Source: Neelides folsomi
Taxonomy: Eukaryota > Arthropoda > Collembola > Neelipleona > Neelidae
Assembly: GCA_034687125.1 (NCBI GenBank)
Contig: JAQGBZ010000003.1
Coordinates: 496,001 to 560,000, forward strand
Reading direction: 5' to 3'
Length of the DNA: 64,000 bases
A program made the position numbers and the translations under genes. Position 1 is the stretch's first letter; the number at the start of each line of letters is the position of its first letter. Positions 24,801 to 38,064 of this stretch are shown here, piece by piece. The notes under the pieces were generated by a model. The model made no database searches, was not told the DNA's origin, and saw only the letters and a list, made by a program, of their open reading frames with translations.

Positions 24801-27800
24801 TTTCTTATATCTAGTAGATTATACCATAAGTATAATTTCTATATATGAAAATATAAATATGGATATATGAAAATTTATGCTTATCCTTACATTTAGTGTG
24901 TTATTATTATTAATAATCATTACAAAGATGTTTACAGTAAAGAGTTTACTGTGTATTGTTTTCATTCTTAAGTTCCCATTTTCACTACCTACATAATATA
25001 CATAAATTAGTTACTATTATGTATGTAGGATAACAAATTAACAGACCTTCGCTTGGTAATGTTGACCATAATGCAACAATTATAATTTAGTAATTGTGGG
25101 GTCTGGGAGTGTATGTAGAGACAATTGAAGGCACGTACTCTAACTGATACATATACATACCTAACCATACTCTATCATACTCGTATTATTATAGCTCGTT
25201 CTCCTATGCTTACAAATGCACATCAGTACAATTGTTGTTTTCTTCCTCTTGACTGTTTCAATATCTCACCCCGAGTATTTCCATCAAGTGTGGAGAAGGG
25301 AATTGTTTATGATGAGAGAAGCTTATAAAAAGTAATTATAATGGATTATAACGAGGATAATCAGAGCAGCTAAAGCTGACTGACTCTCTAACAACATATT
25401 CTTCCAAATGAGTTGGATTGATGAGAGAGCATTATGATAAGACCATGGTTCTCTCTGTCTTTGGGATGGGTTGTCTAGTCCAAAGCTAATGTATTTGTGA
25501 GTATCCAACTTGCCAGTTGTCCATATCCTCCTTCCTCCAAACTTCTTCATTCATTGAGTGGGTTGAGTGAGGACGGTCGTCCTTTACCTCTCTTCTTCTT
25601 TAACTTCATTCCTTTTCAAGTTTCTCTTATAATTTCACATATAAAAATATTGTGCTCCTTCGTTTTCTCGAGTGATTCATAGTTTGACCTCTATTTTTGT
25701 TTATTTGGGATTTTTTTCGAAACCTTTTGCTAATTGTAAAAATGATTTGAAAGTGTTAATTGATTTACGAGTGTAGTAGTTAAGCCAGTAGAAGGTGATT
25801 GATTCTGATTTCTAGTGCTTTGGTTCGCTGTGGAATGTTTAAGAATTGGAGTTTAAATATTGGAATAATAAGTTATTCACAATCAGTGAAGTTATTAAGT
25901 GAAATTAGGATTAATTACATACTCTGGATGTTGTCTGATAAGGTGAAGTTGATAATTGATAGGAATTTCTCAATTGTTCGGAGATGTTTTTAATGGGGAA
26001 TGTGAGGTTTTTCCTTGACACAATGTTCGATCCGAGTCTCATCTATATCCCAGTGGAGTAGGGCTTGTTTGCGAATATTTTCTTTTCCCCACACATTGTG
26101 AACGTGTTGAGCTTGGCTGTTGTTCCATGAGAACCGGCCGACTTTTAATCCACTGAGGAGACCTTGTCATTGTTAACGAGACTGAACATCTCCTGAGTAA
26201 AAGATACTCATTTTGACCTCGAGCCAACTCACGTTGGAAGAGACAACGAAGCTCTTGAACTTCCTCACTTCTCACTCCAAAGGAAGTCGGCAGAGTTGAA
26301 ACGAAAACATTTTTTATTATAAAAATTACCAAGCTCCACACAAGTTGGCTATTGAACTTGGGCGTTTGAAAATAGATATTTTCGGTAATTACGACAACAT
26401 TGGCATGTTCGTATTGTTTACCATTTTCCGGTCCCATTTTCGAATTAAAATTCATTTTGATGGATTTTAATTCGAAAGTTATGAAAGATGAGAAGTCAGT
26501 TTATTTATTTTATGTCTATCTCCTCTTGTATGACGAATTGAATGAAAGATTGAGCTTTTAGTGGAATGGGGATGGAGGACGAAGAGCTCGAGAGTGATTG
26601 TGATTCGTGAGTAGGCCTGTAATTTATTTTTAAAATTTTAAAATTCATTTCGTCTATATCTACCTTGATTATTGCAGAACGGAATGAATGAGCGATTCTC
26701 ATTTCATCCGAGTCACCATTTGATTTCAAGATTACCTGTCTGTTTATAATTTATCCTTTTAAAAAGTTTACATTAAATTGAATGGTCTATTTAAAAATTA
26801 TCTAGCTTATTTATATCAATGCTATTAAAAAGAAATTCTTTAATTAGTACAGATAAAAATACAAATAATATTATAAATATTTTAAATATAGATTAATAAA
26901 TATTAAATATATATTGTAAACAAAACTTGCTATTTAATTAAGAAAAGAGCGGCTTCAACAATTTATTAACCTAATATTATATACAATTGGATATGTAATA
27001 TGCATTTATATAGGATGGTAGTTGTATTTTATAGGAGAATTTTAAGAGAATAATAACTATTTAAAGTCTGTTAATAATTGGAAGTCGAGGGTCTGAAATA
27101 TTACTACCTAATATTCTACATGGAAAAGTACTGGCCTCGGTAGGCTCAAACTGCCTGAGGTCCAGTAACTTGATAATGGAATGCATAAAATAAAGTATTA
27201 AACAAAGTAAATATTGTATCACAAACATCTCGTTTTTAAATTAAAAACATTTGCAAATAATAGGTGAACTGTTTTTAATAATTTCTTAAATAGAAAAGAA
27301 TTAGACCAAAGTGAGTCAGAAAAATGTTTACAACTTTATAATTAACTTCAAAAGTAATGATAACCTCTCGTTCAAAAAATGTTTAATGTTGATGGGTGAA
27401 ATTATAATATTCAATTTGCTATTGAGTCATCCTCCCCAGTCCAGCATTGCTAATTCGGCCGAGGAGAATCTTTACGAGCTTCGAACTTCTAAAGCCTATT
27501 TATGAATTTCGAATTTGACTTCTCCCCTTTAGCGTAAGTTATTTGGATAATGGGCCTCTAAATGACTTCCATTGTCTGCCGACTCCTCCATGTCCCACCA
27601 ACACATCACACATACTCAAAGTGAGATACTTGTACCCAATTCACACCTTTGTAAATAATTTAATCCTCTACTGAGAAATGGACTTAAATTTTCAATTTTG
27701 AAATATTTCAAATCATATAGAATTGTATATATTCATTTATCTGTTTATTTAGGAGTCATATTTTATGTAGCATAATCTTCTTGTTTTGGTTTAGTTCAGT

Positions 27801-30800
27801 GTAAGGTTTAAAATCCCTAAAGGGCAATGACTAAAATAGTATTTAATTAAGTAAATAGTATCACAAGAAAAAATATCGTAAATTTTTTAAACAATAAATT
27901 TTAATTTGTTTTTTATATTTATTCAGGAATTCTTCTGGTAGAGGAATTGTTCCACCAAGACGAAGTTATTCAACTCTTGATAAACCTGACTCACCACAGA
28001 GTTTCACATCATTATCCGGGAACTCGAATCATTGTCGGAGCACTGTTTCCCTCTCAGCTTCTCAGTTCACCAACGAAGTGGTTGAAATCCTTGATGAAAA
28101 GGAGTTGAAGAGAAATGGACCGCACTGCAGTGGTTTCATCTCTCCTGATGCACCTGGAGGAGACGGGAAGGTAGGCGGGAGTAAGGGGAAACGTCGTCAC
28201 GGTCCAACTGAACCACCTGAGGGTGATGTTGATGAGGAGAACAAGGAGCTTGGAATCATCAAAGAGGAGCAACAGCAAAAGCAAATCCTCGATCCTGATG
28301 AAGAAGATGTGAGGATGGGGATGGTCGACACCGAACCTCCAAACACCCACATGGCCAACGTCGAGAAGCCGACGAGCGACGGGGAGGAAGGGGAAGAAGA
28401 AGCCGTCGATGTTAGTCAAGATGGCCGATATCTTAAGTTTGATGAAGAGATCGGGAGAGGAAGTTTTAAGACCGTTTATAGGGGATTGGATACTCAAACA
28501 GGAGTTTCTGTTGCATGGTGTGAACTTCAGGTATTTTTGGAAAATCAATATTAACACATTTCAAATTATTTGAAACAATCTTGGTTTTTACACAAATCTT
28601 AAAAATTGCATGTATAGGAGAAGAAGCTTAGTAAAACGGAAAGGCAGAGGTTCCGGGAAGAAGCAGAAATGCTTAAAGGTCTTCAACATCCAAATATCGT
28701 CAGATTTTACGACAACTGGGAAATGGCGACGACAAAAAAGAAATACATTGTTCTCGTTACCGAACTCATGACCTCGGGAACTTTGAAAATGTAATTTTAT
28801 ATTGGATTCTTCTTTTAAATTATTAAGACTTAAGACTTTGGAGATTAAAAGTTATTCATATTTAATATAAACAACATATCAATTTTTTCTAGGTACCTTC
28901 GACGTTTTAAGAAGATCAACTTAAAAGTCCTCAAGTCCTGGTGTCGTCAGATCTTGAAAGGCCTCCACTTTCTCCATTCAAGAACTCCTCCGATTATTCA
29001 TCGAGATCTCAAGTGTGATAACATATTCATTTCTGGAACAACGGGGTCTGTGAAGATCGGGGACCTCGGTCTCGCCACGCTCAAGAACCGATCTTTTGCA
29101 AAGTCAATCATTGGAACTCCGGAGTTTATGGCCCCAGAGATGTACGAGGAACATTACGACGAGAGTGTTGATGTCTACGCCTTTGGAATGTGTATGTTAG
29201 AGATGGCGACCTCAGAGTATCCCTATGCTGAATGTACTGGACCAGCCCAGATTTATAAGAAAGTAGTTTCGGGTGTTAAACCAAACAGTTTTGAAAAGAT
29301 TGAAACACCTGAAATCAAAGATATTATAGACCAGTGTATTCGCTTGAATAAGGAAGAAAGGCCGAGTGTGAAGTCCCTTCTTAATCACGAATTCTTTGCC
29401 GAAGATCCCGGATTAAAAATTGAACTAATGTCGAAAGAAGAAGCTGTTAATTCAGATGCTCGGAAAGTTGAGTTCAGGCTTCGAGTCGTTGATCCTAAAA
29501 AGAGGAGCAATAAATATAAAGAAGACGAAGCCATTCAATTTGAGTTTGATATTGAATCTGACAACGCTGACGAAGTGGCTCAAGATATGGTAACCATTCA
29601 TTCTGAATATTTATTTCATTCGTGAAGGTTCTGATTCTTCTGATTAAGATAGACAATGATTAAATAAATTACTGATACAAATTAATATAAAAGGTAATAA
29701 TAATATTATTATCATAAAGGCTAAAACTGACTTGCTCGTAATTGGAGAAGAAGACAGCAAAGCCATAGCGAAAATGCTGAGGAATCTCATTGGAAATCTT
29801 GTGAGGGATCGGGAAGAAAGGAGAAAGCAAGCAGCTGTGGATTACCATCAATCTCAGGCTCAAAATCAGCAGATGGGTTTAGTCAATTTAATAGGTCATC
29901 AAATCCCGATTGGAATGGGTGTTGGGATTGTTCCTATCGAAGGCCAACTAACAACTGATCACCTCAACTTCTCTGATAATCTTGCTGAGCTTCAACTCGA
30001 CCCTGGATATGTGACAATGCAAACGGGAGACCATCAGCATCAACATATCATTCAGGCTGCTGGGCAAATTTATATCCAACAACCTGTGCCAGTAAGAATT
30101 AAATTGCATTTAAGGCCTTTAAAACGCTAACTAAAAATTGTCTAATTAAATTAATACAGATTAAACAAATACATTATTTTAATTTCAGGGTCAGCAGCAG
30201 ATGTATCCTCAGAGTTATTTTCAAGTTGCTCCAGCAAGTCAGTCAACTGTTTTTGCAACGAATAATCCCCCATCAACGTTCATTGGAGATCCTTCTCAAT
30301 TTGCATTTCCTGGGTCTCCTGTTTACGTCGCAGCGGGTTTCAATGGTGGACAGTCGTTGGTTCAAACTCCTTCTGTTGTTGTTGTCCCTCAGCAGGTACT
30401 TTAAAATTTTAATTGATATTTTTTTAAAGACAAAAAAGATAAACGATCAAACGTGACTTGCTTTGCTTTTGCTCTCATATTAAAGTTTTAAATTGTTTTT
30501 GGATCTTTAATAACATTAATTAAACAGTTGTTTTAAACATTAAAAATTTAATTATATCGTTATTGTTTGAATTAATAATCAGTATATTTTGATTAATGTT
30601 TGTATAACACATGAAAGTAATTTAAGTACGTTTAACCTTTACCTTTTTAGTTAAATGAAATTGTTAATACTAGTATTTAATAAAAAAATAATATTATGCT
30701 TGAAGTTTGATTTTTGGAATGGAATTTGTGTTCAGAGTCAAGTATTGCCTGAGCGAAGAACCGAAGGCGACAGTGGGCATGGAAATGGGAGCATGTCATC

Positions 30801-33800
30801 GACGGCACCCGCCACTAATTCTAATCCTCAGCTAATACTCCAACAACAAAAACCACCAGACCCGCCAACTAACACCATTAATCCGCAACCACTGGAGTTG
30901 AGTGAAATTCCTCTCATTCCTCCTGATGCCTCACGCCAAGGGCCATCAGATCAACCCGATTTGTCAACTGTCCAAGGAACCGATCCTTTAGAACAAAGGC
31001 CTCCTCTTGTAGTTCAACATTCCATTTCTCAATCCACAATTTCAAATAATCAGGTTGACCAGCAGTTGAAAATCCCGCAACCCCATCATGAATCCCAAAT
31101 CCCCATCGAACCTTCACAAGTTCAATCCGCAATTGATCCAAATATTCAAAAGGTTCAACCTTCTTACTCGAATACTAATAGTCAAATTACACACGAACAA
31201 AAACCAATTGTCGTTGAATCCCCGCAAGTTGAACCCCAGCCAATTCCTCCTGTAATTCCCTCTTCAATTCCACATGAATCTCAACCTCAAATGAGCGTAA
31301 GTCAACCGTTGAATGCATTCGATTCTCAGCAGCAGCAACAAATGATCGAGTCCCAACAACAGCAGCTAATAGAAACTCTGCAGAGACAAAAAATACAAGA
31401 ACAACAGCAGCAACAACTCATAGATGCCCAAAAACACCAAGCACAACAACAACAATTATTAGAAGCCCAACAAAAGCAGCAACTTGAAGCTCAGCAAGCC
31501 ATGCAACAGCAGCAAATTATTGAAAACCAGCAACATCAATTACAACAACAATTCCTAGCGTCTCAGCAAACTTCTCAGGAACCTCAATTTCCTTCTTCAC
31601 AACACCAACCTCCAAATGAGTTGCCTCAACAGATACAACAAAACGTTGAAATCTCTCAGCAACCCCAACAGCCATCAATCGAAGTCTCTCAGCAACAAAA
31701 GCCTGTTGACTCTAAACAACAACAACCGCAGAAAATTGAGTCTCATCAGCATACTATGATTGAAACTCAACATCAACAGCAAATTCTTGAAACCCATCAG
31801 CAAAAAATGATCGAGACTCAACATCAACAATTACTACTAGAGTCGCAAAAGCAGCAACTTCAATTGATGATTGAAACTCAGCAGCAACATCAACAAATCC
31901 TTGAATCCCAACTACAAAATACTCAACAAAGGATTAAGGAAGTTCAATATCAACAGGCTTCTCAACAACAACAATTAGAATCACAATTTCATCCTCAGCA
32001 GTTGACCTCCATTGAACCTCATCCACCAGTTCAAATTCCAGAACCTGTTAAATTACCTGAACCTCCCTTAAATCCCCCATTAGATCCACCACAAGTCCAA
32101 CACCCTCCTACCACTAGACTTGAAAAACCTTTAGATGAAGTTAAACTCCAAACTAATAATCCTCCTGACATTTCCTCTACACCACAACCAGTAATTAACA
32201 ATGCTAATAATTATGACACAAACGTTCATACGATGCAGTTGACATTAGGGAATGTTTTACTACAAAATAATGTGGGGATCTCACAGGTTCCACTTCTTGC
32301 TACTGCTGTTGAAGGGCCCACATCTCCTGAGGATCAATCAGAAAATCCCAACGTTTTCAACAATTCGACAAGTTCTGAAAAGGAGAGTCGCCCATATACC
32401 ATTGAAGATCTTCAACAGAAACTTCAAGATTTAACTCATCAAACTCAACCCGAACCCGCTGCACCTCCAACTCAATCTTCAACAACGAATGTTGAGCCTA
32501 GTGGCTCTTCTTCTACTGCTACGAATGTTGGTGGTGGAACTGGGAGTCAGCCTCAAACACCCCAAGCTGGTCAAAATCATGAGGGTTATATGGTGGCTCT
32601 TCAGCAGCGCTTGGCCCAGTTGACAACTTCTCAGATTGGGAGCTCGGGTGATGGGAGTGATGGAGGAGGAACTCCATTGCCCGAGTTAAACCAATTGAGT
32701 TTCGGTGCTGGAACGGGTACTGCTACACCTGTAGCATCTTCATCAAGAGATGAAAAAAGTACGAAAGCACGTCCAGCTGCAATTGATCTTCATGACTTGG
32801 AACAAGAATTGGAAAAAATTCATTCGAGAGGTCACCAACAGCAGCAACAACAACATCCTCAACAGACCATTCAGCCCATTCAGATTGCACCGACCACTTT
32901 GACCTACGTTCCATATCAACCCTTTGTTGGAGTTCATCCTCAGCCAATTCTCACGGGGGGAGATGGAATGGGACAAGTTGGGAACTCTGGGAATATGCAA
33001 GGGAGTCTTGGACATCTTGATGGAAGTAATTTGGCGTTTATTCATCCGATTGCTCCAATGGGAATGACCCTCACTCCTGTGCCATCAACAATCGCTCAGT
33101 TTGTTCCAATAAATCGTAAGTTAAACATTTTCATTTTAAATTCTTTTACATTCTATTTTATATTATATTTAATGGAGAAGCTTTTGAAGGAGACAATTAG
33201 CATATTTAAATATTAGACATGGTGGCAATTGGGATTTAAATGAGCCGTATGGTAAATTATGAACCGTTGAAGGGTCATTAGCATTATGAAATAAGTTTTT
33301 GAGCATAATAAAATATTTAGCGGGTCCTGTGGGTTCTGCAGCCGTTGGTGTTGGCATGAGCCGGATGGGACTCGTCGACCCTTCCATTTTCCACCTTCAG
33401 CAGCAACAGCAACAGCAGCAACAACAACAACAGCAAATGCAACAGCTGCAGCAACAACAGCAACAACAGCAGCAGCAATTACATGAAGAACAGACAAGAC
33501 AAAATCAAGGCTACGATGAGATGAAATCACAGGAGGACGAATCTGGGAATGATTCACCAACGAGGAAAATTTCAAGGTTCCAAGTGAGCGTTGTAAAAGA
33601 GAAGGATAAAGAAGGTGAGAATATTTATTTATTCAAAAATTATAATAAATTCAAATTGGTTAGAATTATTCGCTAAATCGGACAATGGCAATTATGATAC
33701 CTTATGTGACTAACTAAATGTTACTAAATGTAACATGTTACTAAATACGACATATAGATTTATGTTGTAATATTTTTTTAAATGTTAAATCATTTTATTT

Positions 33801-36800
33801 TATCAGAAGCGAGTCCAATTCGGAAAGGAAGATTTAGCGTTGTCACTCACCGTCCAGAAGATAATGAAGAATCTTCTGATGGGAGGAAGAACGATAATTT
33901 CGATTCTCCTGATGTCCCCAAGCACCCCATGAACCATCAACTTCAACAAGGAATTCCAATGCAGATGCCGTTGATGGCCCATGCCCCGCATTACCTTCCT
34001 CAAGGAGCCCAAGGAATGATGACTATGGCTGGTCCTCCTTCTGCCTTCGTCCCTGCCACTTCCTCTATCCAGGTAAGGATTTTTTTTCTCGCATCGCTTT
34101 GCCTTCAAGTTTGCCGTGTAAATGGTGCCAAAAGCCAATGCTTGTTTAACTATTAAAATACAACCTTAAAAAACCTTTAGTTGATTTACCTCTATCATAA
34201 ATACATGAAAAATTTCTATTCGGGAAGTGGTTCTGGTAGGGAAATATATTTGAGAGATTCAAGATCGAGGTTTTATGAAAGAAACTTAAATTAGGTTCTA
34301 CTGGATGCGAAGCAGTCGGTCCCTTCAGAGAACTCTGGTCAGTTCTACGGGATCGTGAAGTCCCCGGAGCACGTGGTTTTTGGGTCCTCGGATATTCCAC
34401 CCCGACCTTCTTCGGCCCTCAGCAGCAACAATGGACAACAGGTAAAAGGAGATAGCAAAACACGAATCACACTTTTACCACATCTACTACTACACACCAA
34501 AACAATTCAGGCTACTTACCAAACGCAATTAACAACTGCAAAAATGAAACATATGTATTAATATGGGCTGAGTGCGAAAATTATTGAGAATTTTTTATTA
34601 TTTAAATTAAAAGCATGTTAATTTCAAATAACGTGTGCCAACATAATTTTCATTTTAGGAGTAAACTCATTTTTATTTTTTGCGTGCGTGTGTTTGAAGC
34701 CCATTTATCTGTTTTTAATTTTTGACAAAATATAGGTGGATATTAATATAGAAGGCTCGTAGGGATTTTAAAATATTATTATTTATCTTCGTCTTATGTT
34801 TGATAATTATTGTGTTATCTGGACTAATGAAGCGGTACGCGCCGTCGTCTCTTATGACTAACATACAATCGTCACCGCCTGGTCCAGGTGTCTCAATTTC
34901 AAGTCCGCCTACGAGTCCAAGCCGCTATTCCGGTCGAGAGTTTTTGTCCCAGAGCATCACAGACTTGCCATCGGCTCTTTCCGAAATATTCTCTTCTCAT
35001 GCATCTATTCGGGACAGTCGAGATGGGTTAAGATTAATGAAACCGCTAACGAAATCATGTGCTGATTTGCGTCGCACTAATTCTGATGAGCTTTCCCCGA
35101 TCTCTCCGACCTTTTCAATAAGTGAGAGGTCAAGGGATGGAACTGGCGGATCGAGTCCTGCATCTCCACAAAAAATTGCAAATCCATTTTTCGGATCTTC
35201 ATCTTCATCTCTTGTTTCTTCACCTCCGCGCCCTCATGCTATTCCACCCGGTGTGAGATATCCTTATCAGACCATTCATTCCATTCCCGAATCTTCAACT
35301 CTTAAGATGTCTTATCCTCGTCGAATGTCTTCGGATACTTCTGATGACGAGACGTTGAGTTTAAATATTAAAGCAAAGAAAATCCCTGCAAGAGGAAATT
35401 TTTCTGATGATCCTTCTAGGCTTCTCAAAGCTAAGTTGAAACACGCTCACTCGCTGAGTAATTTACCTGAAATGAGTTCACAAGAGCCGACAATGACAAC
35501 AACTGATGAAGGGAAAGAAGATCCAATGAGTAATGAACACAGTTGGACTCGGGGTCGCGGGCAGTCGCATTTCTCTCGCCATTTACCTGTTGATTATTCT
35601 GTTTATCATACTGTTCATGGAAGTCCGAATTCTCCACCTGATTATTATAATAATCAGAGAGGGATGATGGGAAGTTGGAAACGACGAATGGTTGAGGATC
35701 AATTTGACATAGAAGATTATCTTGTGGAAGAGGCATATGCGGAAGAGGATGGGTTTTACAATAATAGGAGATCAGGGAGTCCATCGAGTGGCTATCGGAC
35801 CAACAACACCACCGTCTCGTCCTCGTCATTCTTTGATCCTTCATTGGCAAAAGTTCTTAGAGACAAACGGACGTTGGGACACTTCCATTTGGTAAATAAG
35901 TCCAAAGAACATTCAAAGCCTTCCCATGCTTTGGAAAATGGAAAATCACTTGTTATAGATTTTAAACGGTGGCTTAAATGGGATGGAGGCATTGGACCAA
36001 CATAGCTTTTCCTTATTAACATATGCATACTATATGGTTGATGTACAGTCACTCTCTTTCACATGGACTTTCGAATATGTGAACATTTACTTTAATTAAT
36101 TTCTAAGCTGGTTATAAAATAATTTAACAATAAGAGACAGTACGACAGACTCAAGGGGCAATTGTCGCTAAACGCAAAAAAACATTGTGGATTACAATGT
36201 AAAGGGATCGCACGCTTAAACTTTTTTGTAATATTGCACAGAGTTTACGTGCAGTCTGTACAAATGCGCTAAAGACAAAAATGACTCAATGTTTAAATAA
36301 CAAGTCACAATAAGATTAAGATTAAAATAAATAACATAAATGTCGAAACAAAAATTTTTGGTAAGGGTCCTTTACTTAAGGATACTTATTTTATAAATGT
36401 TCTTACGTGGCATTGTTAAATGAACATGATTTATGGGCGATTATACTTTGCTTTCAAGGACAATAAATGTTATTAATGGCAATATGAATATAAGTCATTT
36501 ATAACGACTCAATAATTTCAATGTATTTAACAGGAATACAAAATACTTTTGTACATATTTAACTCCGACAGTACCTCACAAAATACACACATGCTGCTAA
36601 TTAATTGTGTGAAAACCAAATACTAATATTTAAGCTTTGTCAAGATTCGACGGCACTCGCCAAAAAAACTTTTTTATTTGCTTCTTCACTTGGGTTTGTG
36701 GCTTTTAGCGTTGTTGAATTTAATAAATATTGTTTAACAGAGAGAAGAAGATCTCGATGGACCTCACGACCCCTTTGGCTTTCATTTAATGGAATTTGAT

Positions 36801-38064
36801 CCAGAATATCAAATGCTTATTGACAGGTTGGATTTACGATTATTAAATATATATTATAAAATCAGAACAAATTAATGTTTACTTGTTAGAGAAATGCTTT
36901 TATTTTTATGTATTTGAATTAAATCAAATATTTCTTTTTTATAGACAAAAATTTGAAGAAGAAGAGCTGAAGAGGAAACATCGAGCTGAATTCGAGAATT
37001 ACTACATGAGGAGGAAAGCGAGGTTAACGGCAGCATCCCAAGGACAGTATTACCATCCACCACCACCACACACGCCTTCTTTTTACCCGGTTCAATTGGC
37101 TCGTCGAGCTTTCGTACCATCGGGGAAATACATCGGTGGATTGCCGCAGGATCCCCAAATGTTCTCCCAATCTGGAGGTTCATCAGGAAATTCGAACAAC
37201 ATGACCCCAACTGCAAATCCTTCCAATGACATTCAATGCCAAGGGCAAAGCTTCTCCGCTCTTCCAACATCCTCAGCTCCACCGACTTCAACATCTCCTC
37301 AAGGAGGATCCACGAATCAAATGCAATCATTTGAGAATCAAGTGAGAAACAATGAAAGTCCGGATAAAAACCGGACAGTTTCTTCTCCGGATACTCCAAC
37401 GAGGAATGTTGGCCTCGTTTCAATGATTCAACATACTCCCCAACAACAGGTTAGTATTTTAGAGAAAATCTAACTTTGAAATAAAAATTGATTATAATGT
37501 CCATTATGTAATTAATTACATTGTAATTATTCTTTAATTGTAGACAATGATGGAAATTCCTCAACATCCATTTACTCTTGGTCATCCGCCATCTCCTTAT
37601 GGAACTTTTCGACCAATTTTTGCACATTCGACTGTTCCGCAATACCAGCCGGCTTTCACTGGTTATTATTATCCGACACATGGGTTCATGGGTAAGATTT
37701 CGTAATATTAGTACAGGATAGGAAAATATTCTATATTCAAACAATTCTTAATTTTCTTATCAATTACTTTTATGTTAACTCCATAAGGTTTATTGTTTTC
37801 AAATCTAGAATTTAATTAAACTTATTTTTTGTTAAAGGCGTTCAACCTCAAATTTATCAACAAGGGATTCGTATGATTCCACCTGGAGGAGGCGGACCAA
37901 CGATGATTTATGGGGCCGGTGGACCATCTTGGGCTCCTGGAAATTACGTTGGTCAGTCAATGGGTCAGATGTCGAGCAGCGGAACTCCCAACCAAGAATT
38001 TGGGCATGAAACTGGCGGAACGAACTCACCCATTGTTCAGCAAACATATTCACCGAACAACTAA
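18860..38064 (+). CDS. WNK: WNK (with-no-lysine) serine/threonine kinase, 15 exons, 2546 aa
   Basis: WNK kinases sense chloride and osmotic state and activate SPAK/OSR1 (Fray), which control cation-chloride cotransporters. Coding exons: 18860-19335, 27927-28530, 28618-28790, 28893-29589, 29720-30091, 30189-30395, 30736-33115, 33321-33614, 33807-34072, 34295-34441, 34833-35891, 36741-36826, 36945-37449, 37544-37691, 37838-38064 (7641 nt). WNK hallmarks: the ATP-binding Lys is in the glycine loop ([11 protein letters not shown]) while the usual position is Cys (VAWCEL). Also present are [15 protein letters not shown] (chloride-site type) and activation loop [13 protein letters not shown]. An OSR1-CCT-like autoinhibitory domain follows ([10 protein letters not shown] to [10 protein letters not shown]). 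Two RFxV docking motifs (RFQV 33575-33586, RFSV 33830-33841) flank intron 8. A huge Gln-rich exon 7 and a C-terminal charged coil ([17 protein letters not shown]) complete it. Exon 11 runs open past its donor to a stop at about 36005, so intron retention would give a shorter form. Confidence 0.9.
19336..27926. other. WNK intron 1, 8.6 kb
   Basis: Large first coding intron. It contains the deleted pogo-type element at 23577-24349 and otherwise mostly AT-rich sequence. Patches of higher GC near 25.1-25.6 kb and 26.0-26.5 kb contain frames without known homology, including a 138-codon ATG frame on the minus strand (26455-26039) and minus-strand frames around 22961-23355 with a plausible acceptor. 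They may be alternative WNK promoters, nested genes or chance. Confidence 0.7.
23577..24349 (-). mobile_element. Internally deleted pogo/Tigger-type DNA transposon with TA target duplication
   Basis: The terminal inverted repeats begin CCGTATTGAACC and continue for about 26 bp with few mismatches (23577 onward; reverse complement ending 24349). They are flanked by TA on both sides (23575-23576, 24350-24351), as for Tc1/mariner/pogo elements. On the minus strand, 24298-24035 encodes a helix-turn-helix of the Brinker/CENP-B-like kind used by Tigger transposases (core [15 protein letters not shown], then QVREWKKQK). A separate frame near 23970-23758 encodes an acidic tail ending in ESENDSD and a stop. 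The DDE catalytic core that should lie between them is missing. Subterminal GGGCTTAAAT-like motifs repeat near the left end. The copy cannot move by itself. Confidence 0.8.
31321..31990 (+). repeat. Gln-codon-rich low-complexity stretch in WNK exon 7
   Basis: Dense CAA/CAG codons encode imperfect units such as [21 protein letters not shown] and [17 protein letters not shown]. The repeat unit looks like Q-rich spacers separated by (I/L)(I/L/M)E(A/S/T)Q about every 10-12 residues. That is compatible with a Gln-rich coiled coil or a condensate-forming disordered segment. Confidence 0.9.
33399..33482 (+). repeat. CAG/CAA polyglutamine tract in WNK exon 8
   Basis: A run of almost pure CAG and CAA codons just downstream of VDPSIFHL, interrupted by MQQL, encoding more than 20 glutamines. 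The mixed codons argue for a fairly stable tract rather than a fresh triplet expansion, but length polymorphism is likely. Confidence 0.9.

Noticed and set aside
36002-36005. Stop at the end of the long WNK frame as the true end of the gene
   Set aside because: In-phase downstream exons encode a WNK-like charged coil, and a good donor precedes the stop.
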